This document shows, in pieces, positions 1 to 8,036 of a stretch of DNA of 64,000 nt. Below the pieces are notes generated by a model. That model searched no databases. It was given only the letters and a program-made list of their open reading frames with translations, and was not told where the DNA came from. The stretch is taken from positions 124,001 to 188,000 of the forward strand of contig NZ_JAOWPS010000002.1 of the NCBI RefSeq assembly GCF_025753795.1, read 5' to 3'. This stretch comes from Mesorhizobium sp. YC-39 (GTDB lineage: Bacteria; Pseudomonadota; Alphaproteobacteria; Rhizobiales; Rhizobiaceae). A program made the translations under genes and the position numbers. Each line of letters begins with the position of its first letter. Within the stretch, counting starts at the first letter, position 1.

Positions 1-1
1 G

Positions 2-214
2 GACCTGGCGCTGAAGGACCTCGGCTTCGCGCTTCGTATGGGCGAGGATTTCGGCGTGCCGCTCGACCTCGCCTCACGCGTCAACGCCATTTTCGAAGAG
101 GGCAAGGCCGCCTATGGCGGCGGCGCCGGGTCGACCCAGATCGTCAAACTGCTCGAGGATGCCGTCGGCACCGACCTGCGTGCGCCTGGTTTCCCGGCAA
201 AACTGGAAAGCTGA
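2..214 (+). CDS. 3-hydroxyisobutyrate dehydrogenase-like oxidoreductase, C-terminal fragment
   Basis: Only the last 70 codons are inside the window; the reading frame enters at the left edge and stops with TGA at 212-214. The peptide has the alpha-helical C-terminal half of the beta-hydroxyacid dehydrogenase family: a KDLGFAL segment, then a Gly-rich YGGGAGST stretch and a helix ending at FPAKLES. Family members use NAD(P) to oxidise 3-hydroxy acids such as 3-hydroxyisobutyrate or tartronate semialdehyde. The Rossmann domain and catalytic lysine lie outside the window, so the substrate cannot be assigned. The tail has ordinary length and shows no damage. Confidence 0.75.
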   Translation, partial: DLALKDLGFALRMGEDFGVPLDLASRVNAIFEEGKAAYGGGAGSTQIVKLLEDAVGTDLRAPGFPAKLES

Positions 215-305
215 CGTTGCGGAATTAGCAAGCGATTTCAGTGGATTGAATGGGTCGCCGGAATCACAGCCGGAACGACCTGAATCAATCTCTTAACGCG
301 TTGAA

Positions 306-1244
306 TCAACATCTGAGCGTCAGCGCGCCTGGCAGGATCTCGAATGTCGCCGGTATGCGCCCCGGCGACTCACCGTCTATGTCGACCAGCGCGCCGTTCT
401 TATCCACATCGCCAAGCGGTTCGACAACCACTTTCTTGCCGCGCAGGATGGTGATTGCCGGATGGTTGCGGTGCCGGCCGCCATAGAGCAGGCGGATGTC
501 CCAGATCAGCCTCAGCTTGCCGGCCGCGCGCAGGATGACGATGTCGAACTGCCCGTCGTCCAGCTCGGCATCCGGCGCGATCATCATGCCGCCGCCGAAG
601 AATTTTCCATTGGCCACCGCCACAAGTGCCATGCGCGCCTCGACCGGGTCGCCGTCGTCGATGGTGATCCTGACGTCCTGGAACCGGTAGCGCATGAACT
701 CGACCACAGTGCGCCAGAAGAACAGTGCCTTGACAGATACTTTGCCCTTGCGCTTGTCGGCATTGACCGCGCGGTCGGTGGCACCTGAAAGGCCGAGGCT
801 GGCGATGTTGATGAAATGGCGGCTGGCCAGCGCGCCGTGATCGTCGATATAGCAGATGCGACCCGCATCGACCTTGCGGGCCTTGGCCCCGGCAATGCGC
901 CTCAGCGTCAAGTCGACTTCATCAGACAGGCCGAGCCCGCGGGCGAAATCGATACCGGTGCCGCAAGGCAAGAGACCGAGCTCGGCCGTCCGGCCGTGTT
1001 CCTGAAACGCCTGCAGCAGCCCGTCGGCCGTTTCGCTGGCCGTGCCGTCGCCGCCCGCGGCGATCACCAGCTCGAAACCACTGGCGGCGAGATCGAGCGC
1101 CAGCCTCTCGGCGTCGCCTTCGGCTTGCGTCTCGCGCAACTCGAAATCGCCGAAATGCTTTCTCAGCGAAGCACTGACCTCGGGCCAATGCTGTTTCAGC
1201 CGGCCGCCACCTGCAATCGGATTGAGCACCACCCCGACCTTCAA
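306..1244 (-). CDS. Diacylglycerol kinase family lipid kinase (YegS/DagK type)
   Basis: Predicted cytoplasmic or membrane-associated lipid kinase of about 312 residues. The N-terminus has the fold's first strand (VGVVLNPIAGGG). The nucleotide-binding motif AAGGDGTASE follows at about residue 60-70, and the substrate-side motif LPCGTGIDFARGL about 30 residues later. These are the hallmark blocks of the DAGK catalytic domain, followed by a beta-sandwich C-terminal half. I chose the TTG start at 1244 because a strong GGGGGAGG Shine-Dalgarno lies just upstream and the conserved fold begins at the next residue; an in-frame ATG at 1265 is the alternative. Likely role is phosphorylation of diacylglycerol or a related lipid in phospholipid turnover. 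The gene faces away from the next plus-strand genes. Confidence 0.85.
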   Translation of the reverse strand: MKVGVVLNPIAGGGRLKQHWPEVSASLRKHFGDFELRETQAEGDAERLALDLAASGFELVIAAGGDGTASETADGLLQAFQEHGRTAELGLLPCGTGIDFARGLGLSDEVDLTLRRIAGAKARKVDAGRICYIDDHGALASRHFINIASLGLSGATDRAVNADKRKGKVSVKALFFWRTVVEFMRYRFQDVRITIDDGDPVEARMALVAVANGKFFGGGMMIAPDAELDDGQFDIVILRAAGKLRLIWDIRLLYGGRHRNHPAITILRGKKVVVEPLGDVDKNGALVDIDGESPGRIPATFEILPGALTLRC

Positions 1245-1992
1245 GCAACCTCCCCCAAAGGACATCGAGGACGCCGCGGCCCTAGAATCCTTTGCCAGCA
1301 TTGAAACCCGCGCCGGCCAGCGGAGCAAGCACCGAATGTCTGGCGATGCTCGTTCGCGGTGGATGTCCTTGCCGTGCCGGGTTCAGGGCCTGCGTCGAAA
1401 AACGCCCTGGTCGCGGAACTGGTCCCCGATAATCCCGCTATCCACAGGCTCTGGGCGGTTCCCCCAGACACTTTTCCCCCGTACATTGAACCCATCTCAG
1501 GCGGCTACCGATTGCCACGCCGAAAGGCAAAGCGAAACGGCGGATTTCCTGAGGCCCGTACGGCCCGGAACGAGAGCAGGCTTGCCTGTTTCAAGGGACG
1601 GATGCCGAGACTACGGGGCCGCGGAAAGCGTGCGAACGCCAACGGCGGACCGATGCTGCCATGAAGGACGGCAAAAACCTTCGATGGCGCGCTGGACGAA
1701 GCTCGCAAGGGTGAAGGCCGGCGTGGTCCCGAACGGACGCTGCTCTCGAGTAGCGGACTGGCAGGACCGTCAACATCAAGGCCGGCATGGCGCGACGTCT
1801 TTACGGAAGTTGCTGCCGCGACCGTGTCCTGAGCTGACAGGGAGGCGCTGGGAGAAATCCCGGCGCCGACTGTCTTTTCGGTCGGACATCCACGACCTGG
1901 CATCCCCCACAATTTTTACGGTCTTTCCGGTTGGGGCTGCAACTGACACCAAAATCAGCTAACGTTTAGCGTCACTTGGAGGGGGATACTTC
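1245..1992. other. Intergenic region of about 750 bp without a convincing gene
   Basis: Open frames exist on both strands here, but they have no ribosome-binding site, no recognisable domain and no rhizobial third-position bias. Around 1505-1570 the minus strand reads SFRAVRASGNPPFRFAF, a translation typical of rhizobial intergenic DNA rather than protein. The right end must carry the promoter of the 1993 gene, whose GGAGGGGG Shine-Dalgarno is clear. Nothing else could be supported. Confidence 0.5.
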
Positions 1993-2427
1993 ATGACGTT
2001 GGTCCAGAAGCTTGCCATTGCATACGCATTCCTGTTCTTCGGCGTTGTCGCTATCGGCTATATACCGGCGTTCAACGACGCCAATGGCAATCTGTTCGGC
2101 CTGTTTTCGCTGCAATGGTATGACGACCTTCTGCACGCCTTCTCCGGCGTCTGGGCGCTGGCCGCCGCCTTCATCTCGCACCGCCAGGCGGTGTTCTATT
2201 TCAAGCTGTTCGGCTCGGTCTATCTGTTCGACGGATTGCTCGGCCTGATCACCGGTTCCGGCTGCCTCGACGCCGGCATCTTCATCAATGGCTTCCGCTC
2301 CCTGAACGACGTTGAATTCCCGGCCCGTTTCTTCGCCAACCTGCCGCACCTCGTCATCGGCGGCTTTGCCGTCTATGTCGGCTTCTGGCTGTCGAAGCGC
2401 GTGCACGATCATTTCGCCACGGCCTGA
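1993..2427 (+). CDS. Conserved integral membrane protein, function unknown
   Basis: A 144-residue protein with four likely membrane segments: roughly residues 5-25, 45-62, 66-90 and 112-132. It starts at an ATG preceded by a very strong GGAGGGGG. Two short polar loops carry conserved-looking DDLLHAFSG and FPARFFANLPH segments. No cofactor or catalytic motif is visible. The next gene starts 6 bp after its stop on the same strand, so the two are almost certainly co-transcribed and may act together at the inner membrane. I do not recognise the family and assign no function. Confidence 0.7.
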   Translation: MTLVQKLAIAYAFLFFGVVAIGYIPAFNDANGNLFGLFSLQWYDDLLHAFSGVWALAAAFISHRQAVFYFKLFGSVYLFDGLLGLITGSGCLDAGIFINGFRSLNDVEFPARFFANLPHLVIGGFAVYVGFWLSKRVHDHFATA

Positions 2428-2433
2428 GCGGCC

Positions 2434-3564
2434 ATGTTCCTGCTCCGCTGGCTGAAACGCATCATCAAGGCGATCCTCTGGCTGATCGTCATCGTCGTGC
2501 TCATCCCCATCACCGGGCTGGCCTATGGTTTCCTGACCACGTCGTCGCTCGACAGCGCACCTTTACCGGGCGTCGCCGACGGCGCCCCGCCCAAGGCGCT
2601 GGCCGACAAGGTGCGAGCCGAAATCCCCGGCTACCAACGGCCGGAGGAATCGACCTTCCTCACCTATCCGGAATGGGCGATCGTCTACGCCGCCCGCGAC
2701 TATGCCGGCTTCGTCGACAAGAACCAGCCGAGCGGCTTCCCCTACTGGTCCTATATCGGCCGCTTCTGGCAGGACTATGCGATGGTCATCCGCGCCAGCT
2801 CCGACTACAAATTCAACCTCGCCAACCACCAGATGCTGGTGATCATCGGCACCAGCCATACGATCGAGCACGCCCTCCAATGGGCCTATGAGAACATGGT
2901 CGGCCGCATCACCGAGGCGACATCAGGCAAGCGGACCGCCGCCGACATCTATCAGGCCAAGGTGGCGGCCGAGTACGCAGGATTTCTCGATCAGGTGCCG
3001 TGGTACCAGTTCCCCTACGCCGAAAATCGCGCCGCGCTCTTTGCCGTCGAGCCGGCACCGGGCGACGGCGCCGTCCGCACCAGCGAACGCAAGCTGGCCT
3101 TCGGCCTCGCCGATACGATCAAACAGGGCTATGCCGACCTTATCAGCCAAGCGGTCGCCGCCACGTCTGACCCGGCCTTGCTTGACGTCCATGTCTGGGC
3201 CAAAGGCCCGGTCGGCGAAGCGACGCGCAACGAGCCGGACACCTTGCTGGAGCGCGACTACGGCGCCGACGGCACGATCTTCGTCACCAGGCGCTACCAG
3301 GTGTTCACCGACATGATCCCGCGCCTGATCGGCAAGGGCGTCTCTTTCGTCGAGATCGGCGGCAATGACGAGATCATGGTCACCATGCTTTCCAATGACG
3401 AGATCGCTGTTCCCGACGGCGCCCGCACCGTGTTCAGCTATGAAATCCCGGCGGAGTCGGCCACGCGCCGCACTGGGCTGACCGTCGCCGTGCGCAAGCT
3501 GCACACCGTGCTACCAGCGCTGATGAAGGCAGGCGCCAGACTGGAGCATGTCTACGATTACTGA
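2434..3564 (+). CDS. Membrane-anchored periplasmic protein, function unknown
   Basis: A 376-residue protein with one N-terminal membrane anchor (about residues 8-32, after the positive MFLLRWLKRIIK) and a large soluble domain expected in the periplasm. The soluble part is rich in aromatic residues (TYPEWAIVYAARDYAGF, FPYWSYIGRFWQDY) and has an IIGTSHTIEHALQWAYENM segment. The C-terminal third is mixed alpha/beta. No known enzymatic motif was seen. It starts 6 bp after the preceding membrane-protein gene, so the two probably form a two-gene operon. The protein looks intact. Function unknown. Confidence 0.75.
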   Translation: MFLLRWLKRIIKAILWLIVIVVLIPITGLAYGFLTTSSLDSAPLPGVADGAPPKALADKVRAEIPGYQRPEESTFLTYPEWAIVYAARDYAGFVDKNQPSGFPYWSYIGRFWQDYAMVIRASSDYKFNLANHQMLVIIGTSHTIEHALQWAYENMVGRITEATSGKRTAADIYQAKVAAEYAGFLDQVPWYQFPYAENRAALFAVEPAPGDGAVRTSERKLAFGLADTIKQGYADLISQAVAATSDPALLDVHVWAKGPVGEATRNEPDTLLERDYGADGTIFVTRRYQVFTDMIPRLIGKGVSFVEIGGNDEIMVTMLSNDEIAVPDGARTVFSYEIPAESATRRTGLTVAVRKLHTVLPALMKAGARLEHVYDY

Positions 3565-3693
3565 GGTTTTTCGGTCACAGCCGAAATCCGTGAAACGTTG
3601 CGTAACGCTTCGCCATGCTCATTCCACAATCGCGGCCAAATCCCGCCTTGTTCCACGCCGATTGGTAAAGTGGGAACCTGAAGGGACAAGACC

Positions 3694-4209
3694 GTGATCA
3701 AGACCGCCCTTGTCGCCATGACGATCGTCGGCTGCGACTGCGACGCCAAGCTTTGCGAATATATCGGCGAGACGCCGGCCAAGTGGTCGACCATCGCCGA
3801 ATGCGAAGCGGCGATGAAAAGCCAGATGCTGCACGAGCGCAATTTCAACTACCCGCTCATCTCCGGCATCTGCCGCGCGAAGGGCTCGTCATCCTCCTCG
3901 CAATTGGCCGCGACGGCGTCTCGCCCGGAACTGAAGCCCGCCAGCCGAGCCGTTGAACCCGAAAGCCCGCTGCCGCCGGAATTGAGCCACCGGCCGAGCG
4001 TCCCGGTCGGCTCGCCGACGACGGCCATGGAGGCCGCCGCCGCCCGGCCCGTCGCCTATGAGCAAGTGGTCGATGCCGGCGTGCTCTATCGCACAGAGAA
4101 TGGCTATGCCGTAGTCAAGACCGATCTTGGCCGTGCCGCCTCGGCGACCGTCGACATGGCGAAACGCTCTGCGAACTGGCTAGCGGCGAAAATGCCGAGC
4201 GGCTTGTAA
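3694..4209 (+). CDS. Small protein with Cys-rich N-terminus, function unknown
   Basis: A 171-residue protein beginning at GTG with GGGACA about 8 bases upstream. The N-terminal 60 residues contain five cysteines (CDCD, LC, EC, IC) around a SQMLHERNFNYPL segment. After this comes a Pro/Ser/Ala-rich linker (about residues 65-120) and a short C-terminal part with VLYRTENGYAVVKTDLGRAA. The first residues are hydrophobic (ALVAMTIVGC) but too short to be a clear signal peptide. It stands alone, convergent with the FAD oxidoreductase gene, with a palindromic element just after its stop. Function unknown. Confidence 0.6.
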   Translation: MIKTALVAMTIVGCDCDAKLCEYIGETPAKWSTIAECEAAMKSQMLHERNFNYPLISGICRAKGSSSSSQLAATASRPELKPASRAVEPESPLPPELSHRPSVPVGSPTTAMEAAAARPVAYEQVVDAGVLYRTENGYAVVKTDLGRAASATVDMAKRSANWLAAKMPSGL

Positions 4210-4218
4210 GCCGCGTTC

Positions 4219-4428
4219 AGAGACCGTTTCGAAACTCGCTCTGGCGAGTCATATGGTGGTGATTTCGAGAACCGGCCTTCGCCGGCCGAAGCCCTCATAG
4301 GCGCCTCCGTCCTATGAATGCTACGGCCGGCGTAGGCCGGAGCGCAGCGGACATTTGGGTCCGTGAGCACCGGAAGCGCAGAAAACGCCATCAGATGGCC
4401 GCCAGAGTAGAGTTTCCAAACGGTCTCT
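4219..4428. repeat. Palindromic mosaic element with 19-bp inverted termini
   Basis: The element is bounded by AGAGACCGTTTCGAAACTC at 4219-4237 and its inverse, with one mismatch, at 4410-4428. Between them are nested inverted repeats such as the CCGGCCTTCGCCGGCC hairpin near 4275 and a CGGCCGG/CCGGCC pair near 4327-4338. It fills the gap between two convergent genes and runs to within one base of the FAD oxidoreductase stop codon. It carries no protein-coding capacity. It resembles the small palindromic intergenic mosaics known in rhizobia and may act as a bidirectional terminator. Confidence 0.65.
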
Positions 4429-6053
4429 CAGGCGATCCCGCTCAGCGCCTTCAGTGCACGGTAGAAGGTCGAGGAGAACAGCTCGCCCGGGTCGTACTGC
4501 CGCTTCTTCGCCAGGAAGGAGGGCAGCTCCGGATAGGAGGCAAGCAGCTCCTTGCCGGTGTAGTGCAACTGGTAGGGCAGGAAGAACCGCCCGCCATTCC
4601 TGATCGTCAGGTCGATCAAGGCCCGTGTCAGGTCGCGCATCCTGGCGTTGCCGTCGGCATCGGTTGGCTGGTTGATGTAGAGCACCAGCGAATAGGCCGG
4701 CTCCGGTGCATAATTCAGCGCCACATCTTCCCTGTGCACGATACGCACCGAGGCGTTGAGCACCGGCAATGACTGGTTGCGCAGGATTTCGCGCGCCTCG
4801 GCGATGAACGGATTATAGGCCGCGCGCGGGATGAAATACTCGTGCAATATGTCGGTCTCATCCGTCAGGTCGTTGAACAGATAGGGCACCGAATCATGCA
4901 TCGGATTGTTGCGCGTGACGAGGCAAGCCTCGCCCTCGGCCATCGCCGCCGTGCGCGCCACCGTGCAGCTCTCGAATTTCGGCTCCAGCGTCTTTTCGGT
5001 GAACCATTTCAACTCCTGGAACAGGCTGCCCCACTTGGCGAGATTCATGATCACCCGTTTCAGGCCGACGCCGACCGGCTCGCCGATATCAGGCTGGCCA
5101 GCCGGCGGCTGGTCAGCGACCTTGTCGTAACGGTAGACGATCATGTCCTCGAGGAAATTGCCCGGCGCTGTCGATAGATGTCCGTAAAACAGACCGATCG
5201 TCCTGTTCGGCTCCAGCACCTCGGCGAAGAACTTCGGAAAATCATCCGACTTGATGATCTCGCGCGAGGTCCGGTAGACGGCGTTGTCGACGATGTCGAG
5301 CGTCGCTTCCAGCACCACGCCGAACAGGCCGTAGCCACCGACGACATGGCGGAACAGTTCGACGTTCTCGGCTGCCGAGCAGGTCGTCACCGAACCGTCG
5401 GCGAGCATTACCCGCATCGAGCGAATCGAACCCGCCACCGAGCCGGCCTGATGGTCCATGCCATGCGCATTGACCGACAGCGAGCCGCCGACCGAAAAGA
5501 TGTCGGTCGACTGCATCGCCTTCACCGCGAAGCGCGGATGTAGAAGGTTCTGGATATCGTGCCAGCATGCGCCGGGCTGCAAGGTCATCGCCTTGGCCGC
5601 CGCGTCGACACTGACCTTGTTGAACCTGCGCATGTCGAGCACCAGCGCATTGTCGTCGAAGGCGTGGCCGCCCATCGAATGGCGCACCGCGGCCACCGAG
5701 ACTTTCAGGCTATTGGCGCGGGCGAAGGCCAGCGCTTTGGCGATGTGATCTTCCTCGCTGACTTCGACCACGCCATAGACCGGCGTCATCGACAGGCCGC
5801 TGGCATCGTTGATGGCGCCGCCCTTGGCCGACCATGGCAGCGAAGGGTCGAAGGCCGGTGCAGTCTCCGGCGGTTTCAGCGGCAAGGAGATACCGTCTAT
5901 GTCTGCGATGCGCCCGGCATTCTTCTGTCTCGACGGACCGCGCGCCAGCCGCGCGACCGTCGTCCCGCCCCACAGTGCGACGCTACCGACGACCGCCGCA
6001 CCAAGCAGCAGTCGCCGCGACAGGCGAAACCCCTTGCGTTCTTCGACCATCAT
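4428..6053 (-). CDS. Tat-exported FAD-binding oxidoreductase (PCMH/VAO type, D-arabinono-lactone oxidase-like)
   Basis: A 541-residue flavoprotein. The N-terminus has a twin-arginine signal (RLSRRLLLGAAVVGSVALW) and predicts export of the folded, cofactor-loaded enzyme. The FAD-binding PCMH domain runs from about residue 90 to 270. It includes RHSMGGHAF in the place of the SGGHS loop that usually carries flavin-linking histidine, followed by QPGACWHDIQNLL and VGGSLSVNAHG. The C-terminal half is the substrate domain of the sugar-lactone/cholesterol oxidase kind. I chose the ATG at 6053, with GAGGCGGGGG upstream; a longer frame to 6167 has no ribosome site. Probable role is O2- or acceptor-linked oxidation of an alcohol or lactone in the periplasm; substrate unknown. 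Confidence 0.8.
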   Translation of the reverse strand: MMVEERKGFRLSRRLLLGAAVVGSVALWGGTTVARLARGPSRQKNAGRIADIDGISLPLKPPETAPAFDPSLPWSAKGGAINDASGLSMTPVYGVVEVSEEDHIAKALAFARANSLKVSVAAVRHSMGGHAFDDNALVLDMRRFNKVSVDAAAKAMTLQPGACWHDIQNLLHPRFAVKAMQSTDIFSVGGSLSVNAHGMDHQAGSVAGSIRSMRVMLADGSVTTCSAAENVELFRHVVGGYGLFGVVLEATLDIVDNAVYRTSREIIKSDDFPKFFAEVLEPNRTIGLFYGHLSTAPGNFLEDMIVYRYDKVADQPPAGQPDIGEPVGVGLKRVIMNLAKWGSLFQELKWFTEKTLEPKFESCTVARTAAMAEGEACLVTRNNPMHDSVPYLFNDLTDETDILHEYFIPRAAYNPFIAEAREILRNQSLPVLNASVRIVHREDVALNYAPEPAYSLVLYINQPTDADGNARMRDLTRALIDLTIRNGGRFFLPYQLHYTGKELLASYPELPSFLAKKRQYDPGELFSSTFYRALKALSGIA

Positions 6054-6221
6054 GCACCCCCGCCTCAGGAATAGCGCGGGTTTTAGGCAAAAACCATGGC
6101 AGCGTGTGACGGAGCACGGTTGCGACATGAAAGCGGCCGGTCCGTCAAGGACCGGCCGTTGATGCAAAGATTCGTCATGGAAGGTTTTGACAGCAATCCT
6201 CTGCCGGGACCGGCGTCGCGC

Positions 6222-6464
6222 CTACGAAGCCTTCTCGATCGATGTCACCAAACCGGTCTTGTCGTCGACGGTCACTGCGACCTTGGTGCCGATCTTCAGT
6301 TGCTCGACCGCGGCCTCCGCCGGCAACTGGTAGATCTTGCCATCGTCAAGCGTGATCGACTTGGTCGTCGGGTCAACCGCCTGGATCGTGCCTTGAACGG
6401 TCGCGGCATAGGCGGTGCCAAGGAAGGCGAGCATGGCGGCGGTGGTTACAAGGATTTTCTTCAT
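6222..6464 (-). CDS. DUF1344 domain-containing small exported protein
   Basis: An 80-residue protein with a signal peptide (MKKILVTTAAMLAFLGTAYA, cleavage expected after AYA). A short all-beta domain follows: TVQGTIQAVDPTTKSITLDDG, then IYQLPAEAAVEQLKIGTKVAV and ending VTSIEKAS. This is the DUF1344 pattern found widely in rhizobia and Brucella, a small OB-like periplasmic domain of unknown function. The ATG at 6464 has GGAG nine bases upstream; upstream in-frame codons lack any signal. It stands alone between two minus-strand genes and is probably its own transcription unit. Confidence 0.85.
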   Translation of the reverse strand: MKKILVTTAAMLAFLGTAYAATVQGTIQAVDPTTKSITLDDGKIYQLPAEAAVEQLKIGTKVAVTVDDKTGLVTSIEKAS

Positions 6465-6844
6465 CGGTAAGTACTCCATTTCAGTTTGCCGGGAACGCTG
6501 CCTCCTGGAAGCGACAGCCACCGACGGCCTGAAACTGGTACGGGAGCCGGCCTTCAGCAAATCACGTTGAGTGAATTTCACAAACAGAATCATATACTTA
6601 TTTCTGACACATTGCCTGAGGATCCATCTGCCCCGACCAATCGGCCGATCGTTTATGACAGCGCCTTTCCCATGAAAAGAGTCGCTTAGCGGCCAGAAAC
6701 GACCGACTTGTAACCACCACGCGCCTGCCGCATTTTGCGGCCGCCGCCATCACGAAACCGGCCCGGAAAAATCATCAGGACACATTTTGTTTCATTGGAT
6801 CAGCCGGAGCCGTCCACTTCCCGCGAATCTTAGCCGTGCTTAGG
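6465..6844. other. Intergenic region, 380 bp, no gene seen
   Basis: The left part (6465-6620) is the leader and promoter area of the DUF1344 gene and includes a short AT-rich patch near 6580-6605. The rest (6620-6844) shows no credible reading frame, hairpin with T-run or repeat that I could recognise. Confidence 0.45.
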
Positions 6845-7816
6845 CTAACCCGCCTCTTCGTCCCTCGCCCCGATCTTTCGCACCAGTGCCGCCGTCGCCA
6901 GCATCGCGCCCATGTCCGATATCATCGGCGCGACATGCGTCTGATAGTCGAGCGGCACCGAGATATCGGGCAGCTCAAAGAAATTCTTCGGCTGCGGCAA
7001 GAGCAGAAAACCGTCGCTGCCGTTGAGTGCGACGCGCGCCGGATCGTCGGGCCATGTTTCGCCGAGCCATTTCAGCGCCTGCGCCAGCCGGCCGCTCACC
7101 AGCGGCTGGGCTGCTTGCGCATTGTCGGTGCGGAATTCATAAGCCGCATCGAGTTCCGGCACGCCGCTGGACAGTTCTTCCATCTTGCTGGCGAACATGC
7201 CGCGGAAAAAGCCGACGACCACATTGGCCCGGCGCGTCGCCACCAATATGCCGGGAAACGGCGCGATGGTCTCGAAGGCGACGATGACGCCCTTGAATGC
7301 GGTCGATGAGCCCTTGCCCGTCCCTTCCCGCAGTTCCGCTTCATAAAGTTCGAATGGAAACCCCTCATAGTGCCCGGAGACGATGTCGTCGAAAGCTTGC
7401 CGGTTGAAGGAACCAACCACACCGCGCGGCAGCCGGTCGAAGGAATTCGGCGTCACACCATGCTGGTAGCGCATCTCCTGGATGAAGCCGAAAATGATCG
7501 GCAGCAGCCTGTCGCGAAACGATTGCTGCAATCTGCTCGCCGGCTTGATCGCCTGGAAATAGAGCACGATCGCCGCCACGAAGCCGATGACATAGAGAAA
7601 TACATGCGGCGTCGAGAACCACTGTTCGTTGGGATCGGCGATCTTGTTGAAGAGCCAGGCCACAAGCGCCACGAACACCAGCACCAGGCCGACGAACAGC
7701 GGCACCCGCCACCGAACCTGCCTGTAGGCTGAAGCTCTTTCGGCCTCGTAGGCATCGAGATTGCTTTTGACAGCGGCGATGTCAGCTTCATCAGGCATGA
7801 AATCTACAGTTTCCAT
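6845..7816 (-). CDS. DUF3137 domain-containing membrane protein
   Basis: A 323-residue protein with an N-terminal helical region, two closely spaced membrane segments (about residues 38-60 and 72-93) and a long cytoplasmic domain. The soluble domain has the DUF3137 layout: a YQAIKPASRLQQSFRDRLL helix after the membrane, then SFDRLPRGVVGSFNRQAFDDIVSGHYEGFPFELYEAEL and FKGVIVAFE. The ATG at 7816 has GGGGGTGG upstream; the frame stays open further but into repeat DNA. The family has no established activity. It follows the CapA-like gene on the same strand, separated by a palindromic repeat. Confidence 0.75.
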   Translation of the reverse strand: METVDFMPDEADIAAVKSNLDAYEAERASAYRQVRWRVPLFVGLVLVFVALVAWLFNKIADPNEQWFSTPHVFLYVIGFVAAIVLYFQAIKPASRLQQSFRDRLLPIIFGFIQEMRYQHGVTPNSFDRLPRGVVGSFNRQAFDDIVSGHYEGFPFELYEAELREGTGKGSSTAFKGVIVAFETIAPFPGILVATRRANVVVGFFRGMFASKMEELSSGVPELDAAYEFRTDNAQAAQPLVSGRLAQALKWLGETWPDDPARVALNGSDGFLLLPQPKNFFELPDISVPLDYQTHVAPMISDMGAMLATAALVRKIGARDEEAG

Positions 7817-7899
7817 CGCCACCCCCACTGTCGAAAACCTGCCTGTGCCTCGGCATGATAGCCGCTTTTGCGGGAAAGTCGCCAGCAGGGTGGGCCTTC

Positions 7900-8036
7900 T
7901 TACCTTGTGGGAGAAGGTGGATCGGCGCGCAGCGCCGAGACGGATGAGGGGTGCTGGAAGAGATGAAGCGTCGGCGTTCCGTCCAACACCCCTCATCCGA
8001 CCGCTTCGCGGCCACCTTCTCCCACAAGGGGAGAAG
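7900..8036. repeat. Palindromic intergenic repeat overlapping the 3' end of the CapA gene
   Basis: Two arms of about 48 bp face each other. The left arm (7903-7955) reads CCTTGTGGGAGAAGGTGG and later GGATGAGGGGTG. The right arm (7985-8032) reads CACCCCTCATCC and later CCACCTTCTCCCACAAGG. The arms enclose a short loop containing GAAGCGTCGGCGTTCCGTCC. This family is very common in Mesorhizobium intergenic DNA. Here its right arm supplies the last 15 codons and the stop codon of the CapA-like gene. Confidence 0.75.

Noticed and set aside
1042..1962. A 306-codon plus-strand frame running out of the lipid kinase gene
   Set aside because: It begins antisense to the kinase and continues into non-coding DNA; no ribosome site, no domain.
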